Shown: positions 34,434 through 43,364 of the stretch, in pieces | How positions within the stretch are numbered: position 1 is the stretch's first letter | Layout of the letters: each line of letters starts with the position of its first letter | Assembly (NCBI RefSeq): GCF_003415675.1 | Contig: NZ_QFZK01000009.1 | Location: forward strand, 1-64,000 | DNA: 64,000 nt | DNA from: Rhodoferax lacus | Lineage (GTDB): Bacteria; Pseudomonadota; Gammaproteobacteria; Burkholderiales; Burkholderiaceae_C | Reading direction: 5' to 3' | Translations under genes and position numbers: made by a program | The notes under the pieces: generated by a model | Databases searched by the model: none | What the model saw: the letters and a program-made list of their open reading frames with translations, nothing else | Told to the model about the DNA's origin: nothing

Positions 34434-35357
34434 ATGGTGAGCGCTGTTTTCCATTCCCCCCTGGCCACTGCGGCCGAAGATGTGGCGGCCATGAAAGTGG
34501 CAGCGCCGGTGACCAAGGCCGCTGCACCCGCCGCGGCTGCAGTGCCACCCTACGCCGACACCAAACCCGGCTTCGACTGGAACGGCCTGCTGATGGCCGT
34601 GATGCCGCCGGTCTTGGGCCTGGTGCTGCTGGTGCTCATCTGGTCGCTGGTCAGCATGGGCACGGCTGGCAGCATCCCCACACCGTTGGACACGGCCAGG
34701 CAGGCTGTGGGCATCTTCAGTGACCCGTTCTACCGCAAGGGCCCCAATGACCAGGGCGTGGGCTGGAATGTGCTGGCCTCGCTGCAGCGCGTGGCGCTGG
34801 GCTTTGGCCTGGCGGCGCTGGTGGGCATTCCCATGGGCTTCCTGATCGGCCGCTTCGATTTTTTGAGCCGCATGTTCAACCCGCTCATCAGCCTGATGCG
34901 CCCGGTGTCGCCCCTGGCCTGGTTGCCCATTGGTCTGCTGGTGTTCAAGGGTGCCAACCCGGCGGCCATCTGGACCATCTTCATCTGCTCCATCTGGCCC
35001 ATGGTCATCAACACCGCGGTGGGCGTGCAGCGCGTGCCGCAGGACTATATGAACGTGGCCCGCGTGCTCAACCTGAGCGAGTGGAAGATCATCACCAAGA
35101 TCCTCTTCCCCTCGGTGCTGCCCTACATGCTCACCGGCGTGCGCCTGGCCGTGGGCACCGCCTGGCTGGTGATCGTGGCCGCCGAGATGCTGACCGGTGG
35201 CGTAGGCATTGGCTTCTGGGTCTGGGACGAGTGGAACAACCTCAACGTCAAGAACATCATCATCGCCATCTTCGTCATCGGCATCGTCGGCCTGATGCTG
35301 GAGTACGCGCTGATCAAAATCGCAACCGCATTCACATTTGAGGAAGTGAAGTCATGA
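34434..35357 (+). CDS. nrtB: Nitrate ABC transporter permease
   Basis: 307-residue inner-membrane permease. After an Ala/Pro-rich cytosolic segment of ~45 residues, about six membrane helices follow (for example VMPPVLGLVLLVLIWSLV, NIIIAIFVIGIVGLMLEYAL). The EAA-type loop is in LNLSEWKIITKILFPSVLPYMLTGVRLAVG, which contacts the ATPase. The stop overlaps the ATPase ATG (ATGA). Confidence 0.92.
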   Translation: MVSAVFHSPLATAAEDVAAMKVAAPVTKAAAPAAAAVPPYADTKPGFDWNGLLMAVMPPVLGLVLLVLIWSLVSMGTAGSIPTPLDTARQAVGIFSDPFYRKGPNDQGVGWNVLASLQRVALGFGLAALVGIPMGFLIGRFDFLSRMFNPLISLMRPVSPLAWLPIGLLVFKGANPAAIWTIFICSIWPMVINTAVGVQRVPQDYMNVARVLNLSEWKIITKILFPSVLPYMLTGVRLAVGTAWLVIVAAEMLTGGVGIGFWVWDEWNNLNVKNIIIAIFVIGIVGLMLEYALIKIATAFTFEEVKS

Positions 35358-36193
35358 GCGTAGACACCATGCATTCCAAATTCATCGAGGTGCAGGGCGT
35401 GGCCCAGACCTTCAAGACCAGGAAGGGCTCCTTCCCGGCCCTGCGCGATATCAACCTGACCGTGGCCAAGGGCGAATTCGTGGCCCTGATCGGCCACAGC
35501 GGCTGCGGCAAATCCACGCTCTTGAACCTGATTGCCGGGCTGACCATGCCCACGCAGGGCCACCTGCTCTGCGCCAACCGCGAAATCGCCGGCCCCGGCC
35601 CCGAGCGCGCCGTGGTGTTTCAGAACCATTCGCTCTTACCCTGGCTCACCTGCTTCGAGAATGTGTACCTGGGTGTGGAACGCGTGTTTGGTTCGGCCTC
35701 CAAGAGCACCGGTGCCGCGTCCGAGAACAAGGCCCAGCTCATGGCCCGCACCGATGCCGCACTGGCCCTGGTGGGACTCACCGCCGCCGCGCAAAAGCGC
35801 CCCGGCGAAATATCCGGCGGCATGAAGCAGCGCGTGGGCATTGCCCGGGCGCTGGCCATGGAGCCCAAGGTCTTGCTGATGGACGAGCCCTTTGGTGCGC
35901 TGGACGCACTCACCCGCGCCAAGCTGCAGGACGAGCTGCTGGAGATTGTGGCCCGCACCCAAAGCACGGTGGTGATGGTGACGCACGATGTGGATGAAGC
36001 CGTGCTGCTGTCCGACAAGATTGTGATGATGACCAATGGGCCTGCGGCCACGATTGGCGAAGTGCTGAGCGTGGACCTGCCCCGGCCGCGCTCCCGCGTG
36101 GCACTGGCCGACAGCCCGCAGTACCTGGGCTACCGCAAGGCCGTGATCGATTTTCTCTACACGCGCCAAGCCCACGTAGAAAAGGCGGCCTGA
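35354..36193 (+). CDS. nrtD: Nitrate ABC transporter ATP-binding protein
   Basis: 279-residue ABC ATPase powering nitrate import. Walker A is GHSGCGKST, the Q-loop is VVFQNHSLLPWLTC, the signature is ISGGMKQRVGIARAL and Walker B is VLLMDEPFGALDAL, with the switch histidine in MVTHDVDEA. It has the single-domain form, not the NrtC fusion with a sensor domain. It overlaps the permease gene and is followed by nirB after two bases. Confidence 0.93.
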   Translation: MSVDTMHSKFIEVQGVAQTFKTRKGSFPALRDINLTVAKGEFVALIGHSGCGKSTLLNLIAGLTMPTQGHLLCANREIAGPGPERAVVFQNHSLLPWLTCFENVYLGVERVFGSASKSTGAASENKAQLMARTDAALALVGLTAAAQKRPGEISGGMKQRVGIARALAMEPKVLLMDEPFGALDALTRAKLQDELLEIVARTQSTVVMVTHDVDEAVLLSDKIVMMTNGPAATIGEVLSVDLPRPRSRVALADSPQYLGYRKAVIDFLYTRQAHVEKAA

Positions 36194-36195
36194 CC

Positions 36196-38733
36196 ATGGA
36201 TATGAGAACCCAAGTGAAGCAAAAGCTGGTCATGGTGGGCAACGGCATGGCCGGTGTGCGCACCATCGAGGAGCTGCTCAAAATCGCCCCGGAGCTGTAC
36301 GACATTACCGTCTTCGGCGCCGAGCCCCACCCCAACTACAACCGCATTCTGCTCAGCCCGGTGCTGGCCGGTGAGCAGACGATTGAGGAGATCATCCTCA
36401 ATCCCTTCAGCTGGTACGAAGAAAACGGCATCACCCTGCACGTGGGCAAAACCGTCACCGAGGTGGACCGCGTCAAGCGCATCGTGCGCGCCGTGGCTGC
36501 CGATGGCAGCGTACTTGAGGCCGCCTACGACCGTCTGCTGATCTGCACCGGCTCCAACCCCTTCATCCTGCCCGTGCCGGGCAAGGACCTGGAAGGCGTG
36601 ATTGCCTACCGCGACATTGCCGACACCAATGCCATGATCGACGCGGCCACCCGCTTCAAGCATGCGGTGGTGATTGGTGGTGGCCTCCTGGGCCTGGAAG
36701 CCGCCAACGGCCTGATGCTGCGCGGCATGACGGTCAGCGTGGTGCACGTCATGCCCACGCTGATGGAGCGCCAGCTCGACAGCGTGGCCGGTGGGCTGTT
36801 ACGCAAATCCCTGGAAGAACGCGGCCTGAATTTTCTGATGGGTGCGCAGACCCAGGCGCTGCTTGGCACCGAGGACGATGGCAAGGGCGGCCGCGAGGAT
36901 GGGGGAGGGGCCCCGTCCAAAGGACGGGTCCGGGCCATCCAATTCAAGGACGGCACCGAAGTGCCAGCCGACCTGGTCGTCATGGCCGTGGGCATACGCC
37001 CCAACACCGCCCTGGCTGCGAGCATGCGCCTGCATGTGGACAAGGGCATTGTGGTCACCGACACCATGCAGACCGTGACCGATGCGCGCATCTACAGCGT
37101 GGGCGAATGCGCCGCACACCGCGGCATTGCCTATGGCCTGGTGGCACCGCTCTTCGAGCAGGCCAAGGTCGCAGCCAACCACCTGGCGATGTACGGCATT
37201 GGCCGCTACCAGGGCTCGCTGACCTCGACCAAACTGAAAGTGACTGGCATTGACCTGTTTAGCGCAGGCAACTTCATGGGTGGCCCGAACACTGAAGAGA
37301 TCGTGATGAGCGACCCCTTTGGTGGCGTCTACAAAAAGCTGGTCATCCAGGACGACAAACTGGTGGGCGCCTGCATGTATGGCGACACCGTGGACGGCAG
37401 CTGGTACTTCAAGCTGCTGCGCGACGGCCGCTCAATTGCCGACATCCGCGACAAGCTGATGTTTGGCGAAAGCAATATCGGCGATGTGGGCCATGAGGGC
37501 CACAGCAAGGCCGCCAGCATGCCCGATGACGCCGAGGTCTGCGGCTGCAACGGTGTCAAAAAAGGCACCATCTGCAAGGCCATCAAGGACCGTGGCCTGT
37601 TCACCATCGAAGAGGTGCGCAAGCACACCAAGGCCAGCGCCTCGTGTGGCTCGTGCACCGGCCTGGTGGAACAGATCCTGATGTTCACCGCCGGTGGCGA
37701 CTACTCGGCCACACCCAAGACCAAGGCCATGTGCGGCTGCACCGAGCATGGCCACGCGGCGGTGCGAGAAGCCATACGCACGCCACTGCCTTCCGGAGAC
37801 AAGCTGCTCACCATCGCGGCGGTCTACAGCCACCTGGGCTGGAAGACCCCCAACGGCTGCGCCTCCTGCCGGCCTGCCATCAACTATTACCTGCTGAGCT
37901 CCTGGCCCAAAGAGGCAATAGACGATCCGCAAAGCCGCTTCATCAACGAACGCAGCCACGCCAACATCCAGAAGGACGGCACCTACAGCGTGATCCCGCG
38001 CATGTGGGGCGGCGAGACCACCGCCAGCGAACTGCGCCGCATTGCGGACGCGGTGGACAAATACAACATCCCCACCGTGAAGGTGACGGGCGGCCAGCGC
38101 ATCGATTTGCTGGGCGTGAAGAAGGAAGACCTGGTGTCGGTATGGAAAGACATTGGCATGCCCAGCGGCCACGCCTATGCCAAGGCCCTGCGCACCGTCA
38201 AAACCTGTGTGGGCTCCGAGTGGTGCCGCATGGGCACGCAGGACAGCACCCAGATGGGCAAGGACCTGGAGCGCGCCATGTGGCGCATGTATGCCCCGCA
38301 CAAGGTGAAGTTCGCCGTGAGCGGCTGCCCGCGCAACTGCGCCGAGGCGGGGATCAAGGACGTGGGCATCATCGGCGTGGACAGCGGCTGGGAGATGTAC
38401 ATCGCCGGCAACGGCGGCATCAAGACCGAAGTGGCGCACTTCTTCACCAAGGTGAAGACTGCCGCCGAAGTGCTGGAGTACACCGGCGCCTTTTGCGAGC
38501 TGTACCGCCAGGAAGGCTGGTACCTGGAGCGCACCGTGCATTACGTCAACCGCGTGGGCCTGGACTATGTGAAGGCCCGCATCCTGGAAGACCACGCAGG
38601 CCGCAAGGCCCTGTGGGAGCGCCTGCAATTCGCTTTGGATGGCGAGCCCGATCCCTGGTTCGATTTCAAGGACGCGCAGGTCGACACGCGCCAGTTTGAT
38701 GCGCTGAGCGTGCAAGAAGGAGTGACGGCATGA
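36196..38733 (+). CDS. nirB: Assimilatory NAD(P)H nitrite reductase, large subunit
   Basis: 845-residue enzyme reducing nitrite to ammonium. The order is FAD/NAD domain (LVMVGNGMAGVRTIEELL, VVIGGGLLGLEAANGL), two BFD-type [2Fe-2S] motifs (VCGCNGVKKGTICKAI near residue 452, then CGSCTGLVEQIL), and a C-terminal sirohaem/[4Fe-4S] domain with CVGSEWCRMGTQDS and VSGCPRNCAEAG providing the cluster cysteines. A short Gly/Pro-rich stretch around residues 230-247 is encoded by a small DNA hairpin and looks like an insertion. It overlaps nirD by four bases. Confidence 0.95.
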   Translation: MDMRTQVKQKLVMVGNGMAGVRTIEELLKIAPELYDITVFGAEPHPNYNRILLSPVLAGEQTIEEIILNPFSWYEENGITLHVGKTVTEVDRVKRIVRAVAADGSVLEAAYDRLLICTGSNPFILPVPGKDLEGVIAYRDIADTNAMIDAATRFKHAVVIGGGLLGLEAANGLMLRGMTVSVVHVMPTLMERQLDSVAGGLLRKSLEERGLNFLMGAQTQALLGTEDDGKGGREDGGGAPSKGRVRAIQFKDGTEVPADLVVMAVGIRPNTALAASMRLHVDKGIVVTDTMQTVTDARIYSVGECAAHRGIAYGLVAPLFEQAKVAANHLAMYGIGRYQGSLTSTKLKVTGIDLFSAGNFMGGPNTEEIVMSDPFGGVYKKLVIQDDKLVGACMYGDTVDGSWYFKLLRDGRSIADIRDKLMFGESNIGDVGHEGHSKAASMPDDAEVCGCNGVKKGTICKAIKDRGLFTIEEVRKHTKASASCGSCTGLVEQILMFTAGGDYSATPKTKAMCGCTEHGHAAVREAIRTPLPSGDKLLTIAAVYSHLGWKTPNGCASCRPAINYYLLSSWPKEAIDDPQSRFINERSHANIQKDGTYSVIPRMWGGETTASELRRIADAVDKYNIPTVKVTGGQRIDLLGVKKEDLVSVWKDIGMPSGHAYAKALRTVKTCVGSEWCRMGTQDSTQMGKDLERAMWRMYAPHKVKFAVSGCPRNCAEAGIKDVGIIGVDSGWEMYIAGNGGIKTEVAHFFTKVKTAAEVLEYTGAFCELYRQEGWYLERTVHYVNRVGLDYVKARILEDHAGRKALWERLQFALDGEPDPWFDFKDAQVDTRQFDALSVQEGVTA
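36911..36935 (+). repeat. Small hairpin inserted in nirB coding sequence
   Basis: GGCCCCGTCC and GGACGGGTCC flank AAA and pair at nine of ten positions. It lies in the NAD-domain region, encoding the Gly/Pro-rich residues GGAPSKGRV. The surrounding family alignment normally has no such loop, as far as I recall. Confidence 0.4.
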
Positions 38734-39116
38734 GCACGGAATGGACCTTGATCTGCCAGCTGGGCGACATCCCCGTGCTGGGCTCCCGCCGCGTCACCCG
38801 CGAACACGGTATGGACGTGGCCGTCTTCCGCAACAGCGTTGATGAAGTGTTTGCCCTGCTGGACCGCTGCCCGCACAAGGGCGGCCCCCTGAGCCAGGGC
38901 ATTGTGTTTGGCACCCACGTGGCCTGCCCGCTGCACAACTGGAGCATTGGCCTGTGCGACGGCCAGGCCTCGGCGCCCGATGAGGGCTGTACCCCGAAGT
39001 TCAGCGTCAAGCTCGAAGACGGCGCGGTCTACCTCAAGGCGTCCGAGCTGCAAGGCCACGCCACCGATCTGCTGCGGCCAATTGCCGGGCCCGCCCGTCG
39101 CAAGGCCACGGTCTAA
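38730..39116 (+). CDS. nirD: Nitrite reductase small subunit (Rieske-type)
   Basis: 128-residue NirD subunit with a Rieske-like fold. The cluster-binding pattern is intact: CPHKGGPLSQG and CPLHNW, so it may carry a [2Fe-2S] centre, unlike E. coli NirD where these residues are missing. It partners NirB. The ATG overlaps the nirB stop (ATGA). Confidence 0.94.
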   Translation: MSTEWTLICQLGDIPVLGSRRVTREHGMDVAVFRNSVDEVFALLDRCPHKGGPLSQGIVFGTHVACPLHNWSIGLCDGQASAPDEGCTPKFSVKLEDGAVYLKASELQGHATDLLRPIAGPARRKATV

Positions 39117-39125
39117 GCCCACGGC

Positions 39126-42100
39126 ATGCAAGGCGCCACCATGAAGGAAACCAAGTCCACCTGCCCGTACTGCGGGGTGGGCTGCGGCGTCATCATCGAG
39201 AGCCGCGGTGCGCAGATCACCGGCGTGCGGGGCGACTCGGACCACCCGGCCAACTTCGGCCGCCTGTGCTCCAAGGGCAGCACGCTGCACCTCACCGCCA
39301 GTGCGCCAGTCACTCTGCAAACGCGGCTGCTGCAACCCATGCAGCGTCTGGCGCGTGGCGCCGCCCCCCAAGCAGTGACCTGGGACGCGGCGCTGGGCCA
39401 CGCCACCGACACCTTTGCGCGCATCCTCCGCGACCACGGCCCGGACGCGGTGGGCTTTTATGTGTCCGGCCAGTTGCTCACCGAGGACTATTACGTCTTC
39501 AACAAGCTGGCCAAGGGGCTGATTCGCACCAACAACATCGACACCAACTCGCGCCTGTGCATGAGCAGCGCGGTGGCCGGCTACAAGAAGACACTGGGAG
39601 CGGATGCACCCCCGGCCTGCTATGACGACGTGAACCATGCGGCCACCCTGTTCATCGTCGGCTCCAACACGGCTTTTGCGCACCCGGTGCTGTTTCGCCG
39701 CATCGAAGACGCCAAAAAAGCCAACCCGGCCCTGAAACTGGTGGTGGTGGACCCGCGCCGCACCGACACTGCCGACATGGCCGATCTGCACCTGGCCATT
39801 CAGCCCGGCACCGATGTGATGCTGTTCAACGGCATGCTGCACCTGATGCTGTGGGAAGGCTGGCTGGACGCGGCCTATGTGGCTGCCCACACCAGCGGCC
39901 TGGAAGACCTCAAGGCCACGGTGCGTGACTGCACGCCCGATGTGGTGGCGCAAATATGTGGCATCAGCAAGGAAGCCCTGCTGCAGGCCACGCGCCTGTT
40001 CGCTGGCCTGGAAGATGCCGCCCTGCACTTTGGCAGTGGCCCTGTTCCGCGCAAACCGACCCTCAGCCTGTACTGCCAGGGGCTGAACCAGTCCAGCAGC
40101 GGCACGGCCAAGAACGCTGCGCTGATCAACCTGCACTTGGCTACTGGCCAGATCGGCAAGCCCGGCGCTGGTCCTTTCTCCCTCACCGGCCAACCCAATG
40201 CCATGGGCGGGCGCGAAGTGGGGGGCCTGGCCAATCTGCTCAGCGCCCACCGCGACCTGGCCAACCCCGCGCACTGTGCCGAAGTGGCGGCTCTGTGGGG
40301 TGTGGACGATGTGCCGTCCAAGCCCGGCAAGACGGCGGTGGAAATGTTCCAGGCCGCAGCCGACGGAGAGATCAAGGCTTTGTGGATTGCCTGCACCAAC
40401 CCCGCGCAAAGCATGCCCGACCAGGCCACCGTGCGCCGCGCGCTGGAGCGCTGCGAGTTGGTGGTGGTGCAAGAGGCATTTGCCAGCACCGCCACCTGTG
40501 CCTACGCCGACCTGCTGCTGCCTGCCACGACCTGGGGCGAGAAAGAAGGAACGGTCACGAATAGCGAACGCCGGATTTCCCGAGTGCGGGCGGCAGTGCC
40601 TGCGCCAACGCTGGCGGCTCTTGGCGGCGCTGGGAATGTTGTTGGCGTGGCGGATTTGGTTGGCGCTGGTAGTTCTGGTGACGCTGGGCGTGTTGACGGC
40701 GCTGGGAGCGTGGGCGGCGAAGCGCTCTGCTCCGTGTCCCCCGCCCGCGATGCGGGCTCCTCCTTTACCTACGCAGAGCGCTCCGCCACCCACACTCCCG
40801 GCATCACGGATAGCGCGCCGCGGCATGACTGGGCCATTGCTGTGGAGTTTGCGCAGCGCCTCGAAGTGGCCTTGGGCCGCAGCGGTTCCACGCTGTTCCC
40901 CTACGCCGATGCCGAGTCCATCTGGAACGAGCATCGTGAGAGCACCCGTGGCCGCGACCTGGATATCACTGGCTTGTCGTATGCGATTCTGGAAGCCGCG
41001 CCACAGCAGTGGCCTTGTCCTGATTCGGGCGACACGCGTGCAGCGCAGGCTGTGCTTGCAAGCGCAGCGGCGAATAGCAGTGTTGTGGGCGGTGGTGAGA
41101 GTCCTGTCACTTCCTTGGGCCAAGCGCGCCTGTACGCTGACGGCATCTTCCCCACCGCCGACGGCCGCGCGCGCTTTGCCAATGTGTCCTACAAACCCGT
41201 GGCCGAAGCGCGTGAGGCCCGTTACCCCTTCTCGCTTAACACCGGCCGCCTGCGCGACCAGTGGCACGGCATGAGCCGCACCGGAACGCTGGGGCGGCTG
41301 TTCGGCCACGTGCGCGAGCCCACCCTGCAGATGCATCCGCAGGACATGGCGCGGCGTCTGTTGCAGGAAGGCGACTTGGTGCACGTGACCAGCAAGCGCG
41401 GCTCGATTCTGGTGCCGGTGCAGGCCAGCAAAGAGCAGGGGATGAGCCAGGTGTTTCTGGCCATGCACTGGGGCGAAGAGTTCCTGAGCGGGCGCAGCAG
41501 CAGCGGCGAACGTCTGGCCGGCGTGAATGCGCTGACCACCTCGGCCTATTGCCCGGACTCCAAACAGCCCGAGTTCAAGCACGCGGCCGTTAAGGTGCTC
41601 AAGGCCGAGCTGCCTTGGACACTCCTGGCCATGGCCTGGCTGCCGGATGGCCAGGCCTTGCAGGCGCGCGTGCAATTGCAGGCCCTGATGGCCGAGTTTC
41701 CCTTTGCCAGCTGCGTGCCCTTTGCCAGCACCCCGGTGCCGGGTGCACAAGGGGCAGGAGCCGAGCGCCAGGGCGTGCTGTTTCGCGCTGCGGCCAGCGA
41801 GGCCGCGCCCGCCGAACTGCTGGAGCGCATCGAGGCGATTCTGCAACTGCAGGGTGCCGAGGTGCTGCGCTATGCCGATGCCAAATGTGGCCAGCGCCGC
41901 GCCATGCGCCTGCAGCGCGTGGACTCGGACACGCGGCTGGACGGCTTTTTGCTGGCCGGTGACACCAGCGCGCAGGCCTGGATCAGCAGCCTGCTGCAGG
42001 AAGAGCAGGCCGCCCAGGCCTATGGCCGTGCACTGCTGCTGCCGGTAGCCAAACCGCCGCTGGCCGTGGTGTCCAAGGGCAAAGTGGTGTGTACCTGCTT

Positions 42101-42305
42101 CAACGTCAGGGACATTGCCATCGAGGACAATCTAAAATCAACCACCGGCAGTCTGCCTGAGCGGCTGGCAAAATTGCAGGGCGCGCTGCAATGCGGCACC
42201 AATTGCGGCTCCTGCGTTCCCGAACTGCAGCGCATGGTGCGCAGCAGCGCACCCCCTATGACGACCCATCCGATCATTCCGATATCGACAGCCCAAACGG
42301 CTTGA
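39126..42305 (+). CDS. nasA: Assimilatory nitrate reductase, molybdopterin catalytic subunit
   Basis: 1059-residue cytosolic nitrate reductase. An N-terminal [4Fe-4S] site (CPYCGVGCGV) precedes the molybdopterin domains (RLCMSSAVAGYK, LTGQPNAMGGREVGG, MSRTGTLGRLFGHV). A C-terminal BFD-type [2Fe-2S] motif ends it (VCTCFNVRDIAIEDNL...CGTNCGSC). Residues ~495-566 form a low-complexity Gly/Ala/Ser insert encoded by a large hairpin; the frame is preserved. ATG 39141 is better placed after an AAGG ribosome site and may be the real start. Confidence 0.94.
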   Translation: MQGATMKETKSTCPYCGVGCGVIIESRGAQITGVRGDSDHPANFGRLCSKGSTLHLTASAPVTLQTRLLQPMQRLARGAAPQAVTWDAALGHATDTFARILRDHGPDAVGFYVSGQLLTEDYYVFNKLAKGLIRTNNIDTNSRLCMSSAVAGYKKTLGADAPPACYDDVNHAATLFIVGSNTAFAHPVLFRRIEDAKKANPALKLVVVDPRRTDTADMADLHLAIQPGTDVMLFNGMLHLMLWEGWLDAAYVAAHTSGLEDLKATVRDCTPDVVAQICGISKEALLQATRLFAGLEDAALHFGSGPVPRKPTLSLYCQGLNQSSSGTAKNAALINLHLATGQIGKPGAGPFSLTGQPNAMGGREVGGLANLLSAHRDLANPAHCAEVAALWGVDDVPSKPGKTAVEMFQAAADGEIKALWIACTNPAQSMPDQATVRRALERCELVVVQEAFASTATCAYADLLLPATTWGEKEGTVTNSERRISRVRAAVPAPTLAALGGAGNVVGVADLVGAGSSGDAGRVDGAGSVGGEALCSVSPARDAGSSFTYAERSATHTPGITDSAPRHDWAIAVEFAQRLEVALGRSGSTLFPYADAESIWNEHRESTRGRDLDITGLSYAILEAAPQQWPCPDSGDTRAAQAVLASAAANSSVVGGGESPVTSLGQARLYADGIFPTADGRARFANVSYKPVAEAREARYPFSLNTGRLRDQWHGMSRTGTLGRLFGHVREPTLQMHPQDMARRLLQEGDLVHVTSKRGSILVPVQASKEQGMSQVFLAMHWGEEFLSGRSSSGERLAGVNALTTSAYCPDSKQPEFKHAAVKVLKAELPWTLLAMAWLPDGQALQARVQLQALMAEFPFASCVPFASTPVPGAQGAGAERQGVLFRAAASEAAPAELLERIEAILQLQGAEVLRYADAKCGQRRAMRLQRVDSDTRLDGFLLAGDTSAQAWISSLLQEEQAAQAYGRALLLPVAKPPLAVVSKGKVVCTCFNVRDIAIEDNLKSTTGSLPERLAKLQGALQCGTNCGSCVPELQRMVRSSAPPMTTHPIIPISTAQTA
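40704..40799. repeat. Large palindromic element inserted in frame in nasA
   Basis: A stem of about 27 pairs with three mismatches (40704-40730 with 40773-40799; core AGCGCTCTGC/GCAGAGCGCT) closes a 42-base loop. The loop holds an inner hairpin GCCCGC-GAT-GCGGGC (40743-40757). It is preceded by degenerate GGCGCTGG repeats. It falls between the family segments RAAVPAP and RHDWAIAVEF, where homologues are normally continuous. Confidence 0.65.
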
Positions 42306-42310
42306 ACACT

Positions 42311-43102
42311 GTGAACAACCTTTTCTCTTCCATGCCCGCCAGCGGCCACGTCACCCTGGTGGGTGCCGGCCCCGGTGACCCGGAGCTGCTGACCCTCAAG
42401 GCCCTCAAGGCCATTCAGGCCGCCACCGTGCTGCTGGTGGATGACCTGGTGAGCGAGCCCATCGTCGCCCTGGCTGCGCCCACAGCGCGCGTGGTCTGGG
42501 TGGGCAAGCGCGGGGGCTGCAAGTCCACGCCGCAATCGTTTATCGAGAAGCTGATGATCACTGCCGCCCAGGAGGGCGAAGCCGTGGTGCGCCTCAAGGG
42601 GGGCGACCCCTTTCTGTTCGGCCGTGGTGGCGAAGAGGTGGAGCACCTGCTGGCTGCGGGGGTGCGCGTTTCGGTGGTCAACGGCATCACCGCCGGTCTG
42701 GCCGCAGTCACCTCGCTCAACACGCCACTCACCCACCGTGAGCACGCCCACGGTGTGGTGTTTGTTACCGGGCACGCCAAGCCCGGCGACAGTGGCACCG
42801 ACTGGCGCGCCCTGGCCGCCACCGCCCGCCAAGCCAAGCTCACGCTGGTGATCTACATGGGCGTGAGTGGCTCGGCCCACATCCAGAGCGAGTTGCTGCA
42901 CGGCCTGTCGGCCGACACGCCGGTGGCCATCATCCAGAACGCCAGCCTGCCCCAGCAGCGCCACGCCGCCTGCACCCTGGGCGCGTTGCACGCCACCATT
43001 GAGCAAGAAGGTATGGGCAGCCCGGCGGTAATTGTGGTGGGTGATGTGGTGCAGGGCTTGCTGGCAGCCGAGTTGCCCATTCAGGCCCGGGCGGGGATGT
43101 AG
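42311..43102 (+). CDS. cobA: Uroporphyrinogen-III C-methyltransferase
   Basis: 263-residue SAM-dependent methyltransferase making precorrin-2, the precursor of sirohaem needed by NirB. Features: VGAGPGDPELLTLKA, VRLKGGDPFLFGRGGEE and the GITAGLAA and TPLTHR segments. It is the SUMT domain alone, not the multifunctional CysG. GTG 42311 is used; ATG 42332 is an alternative. It follows nasA by five bases, so the cofactor gene shares the nitrate operon. Confidence 0.92.
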   Translation: MNNLFSSMPASGHVTLVGAGPGDPELLTLKALKAIQAATVLLVDDLVSEPIVALAAPTARVVWVGKRGGCKSTPQSFIEKLMITAAQEGEAVVRLKGGDPFLFGRGGEEVEHLLAAGVRVSVVNGITAGLAAVTSLNTPLTHREHAHGVVFVTGHAKPGDSGTDWRALAATARQAKLTLVIYMGVSGSAHIQSELLHGLSADTPVAIIQNASLPQQRHAACTLGALHATIEQEGMGSPAVIVVGDVVQGLLAAELPIQARAGM

Positions 43103-43125
43103 TCTGCGGGTCCGTTGCCGATACC

Positions 43126-43139
43126 GTTTGGCGCCAAAC
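43126..43139. promoter_or_regulatory. 14-bp perfect palindrome before the ParDE-like pair
   Basis: GTTTGGCGCCAAAC lies between cobA and the small antitoxin gene, 24 bases before its ATG. Its position suits an autoregulatory operator of the toxin-antitoxin pair. Confidence 0.45.
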
Positions 43140-43163
43140 CGGCCTTGTGCTAATCTTTCACGC

Positions 43164-43364
43164 ATGAGTGTTCAGCAGTCCCCCATCGTTTCCGAGTTCG
43201 CCACCGCTGAACTGGAAGCCAGCCACGACCAATGGTTTCGCGCCAAGGTCGAGGAGGCCTTGCGCAGCGAGAAGCCTCGCCTGTCCCATGACGCTGCGAT
43301 GACCAAAGTGCAGGCCATGCTGGACGAACGCCGAAAAGCCCGTGCCAAGCCTCCGGTGGTCTGA
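43164..43364 (+). CDS. Small antitoxin / stability-determinant-like protein
   Basis: 66-residue, mostly helical, charged protein. The segment DQWFRAKVEEALRSEKPRLSHDAAMTKVQAMLDERR resembles the C-terminal part of antitoxins paired with ParE/RelE toxins. The following toxin gene overlaps it by 23 bases. There is no clear N-terminal ribbon-helix-helix, so the exact family is uncertain. Confidence 0.72.
   Translation: MSVQQSPIVSEFATAELEASHDQWFRAKVEEALRSEKPRLSHDAAMTKVQAMLDERRKARAKPPVV

Noticed and set aside
38565-41846. Long reverse-strand frame of 1093 codons opposite nasA
   Set aside because: It is a GC-rich shadow of the nasA/nirD coding strand; the forward genes have all the family motifs and the reverse protein has none.
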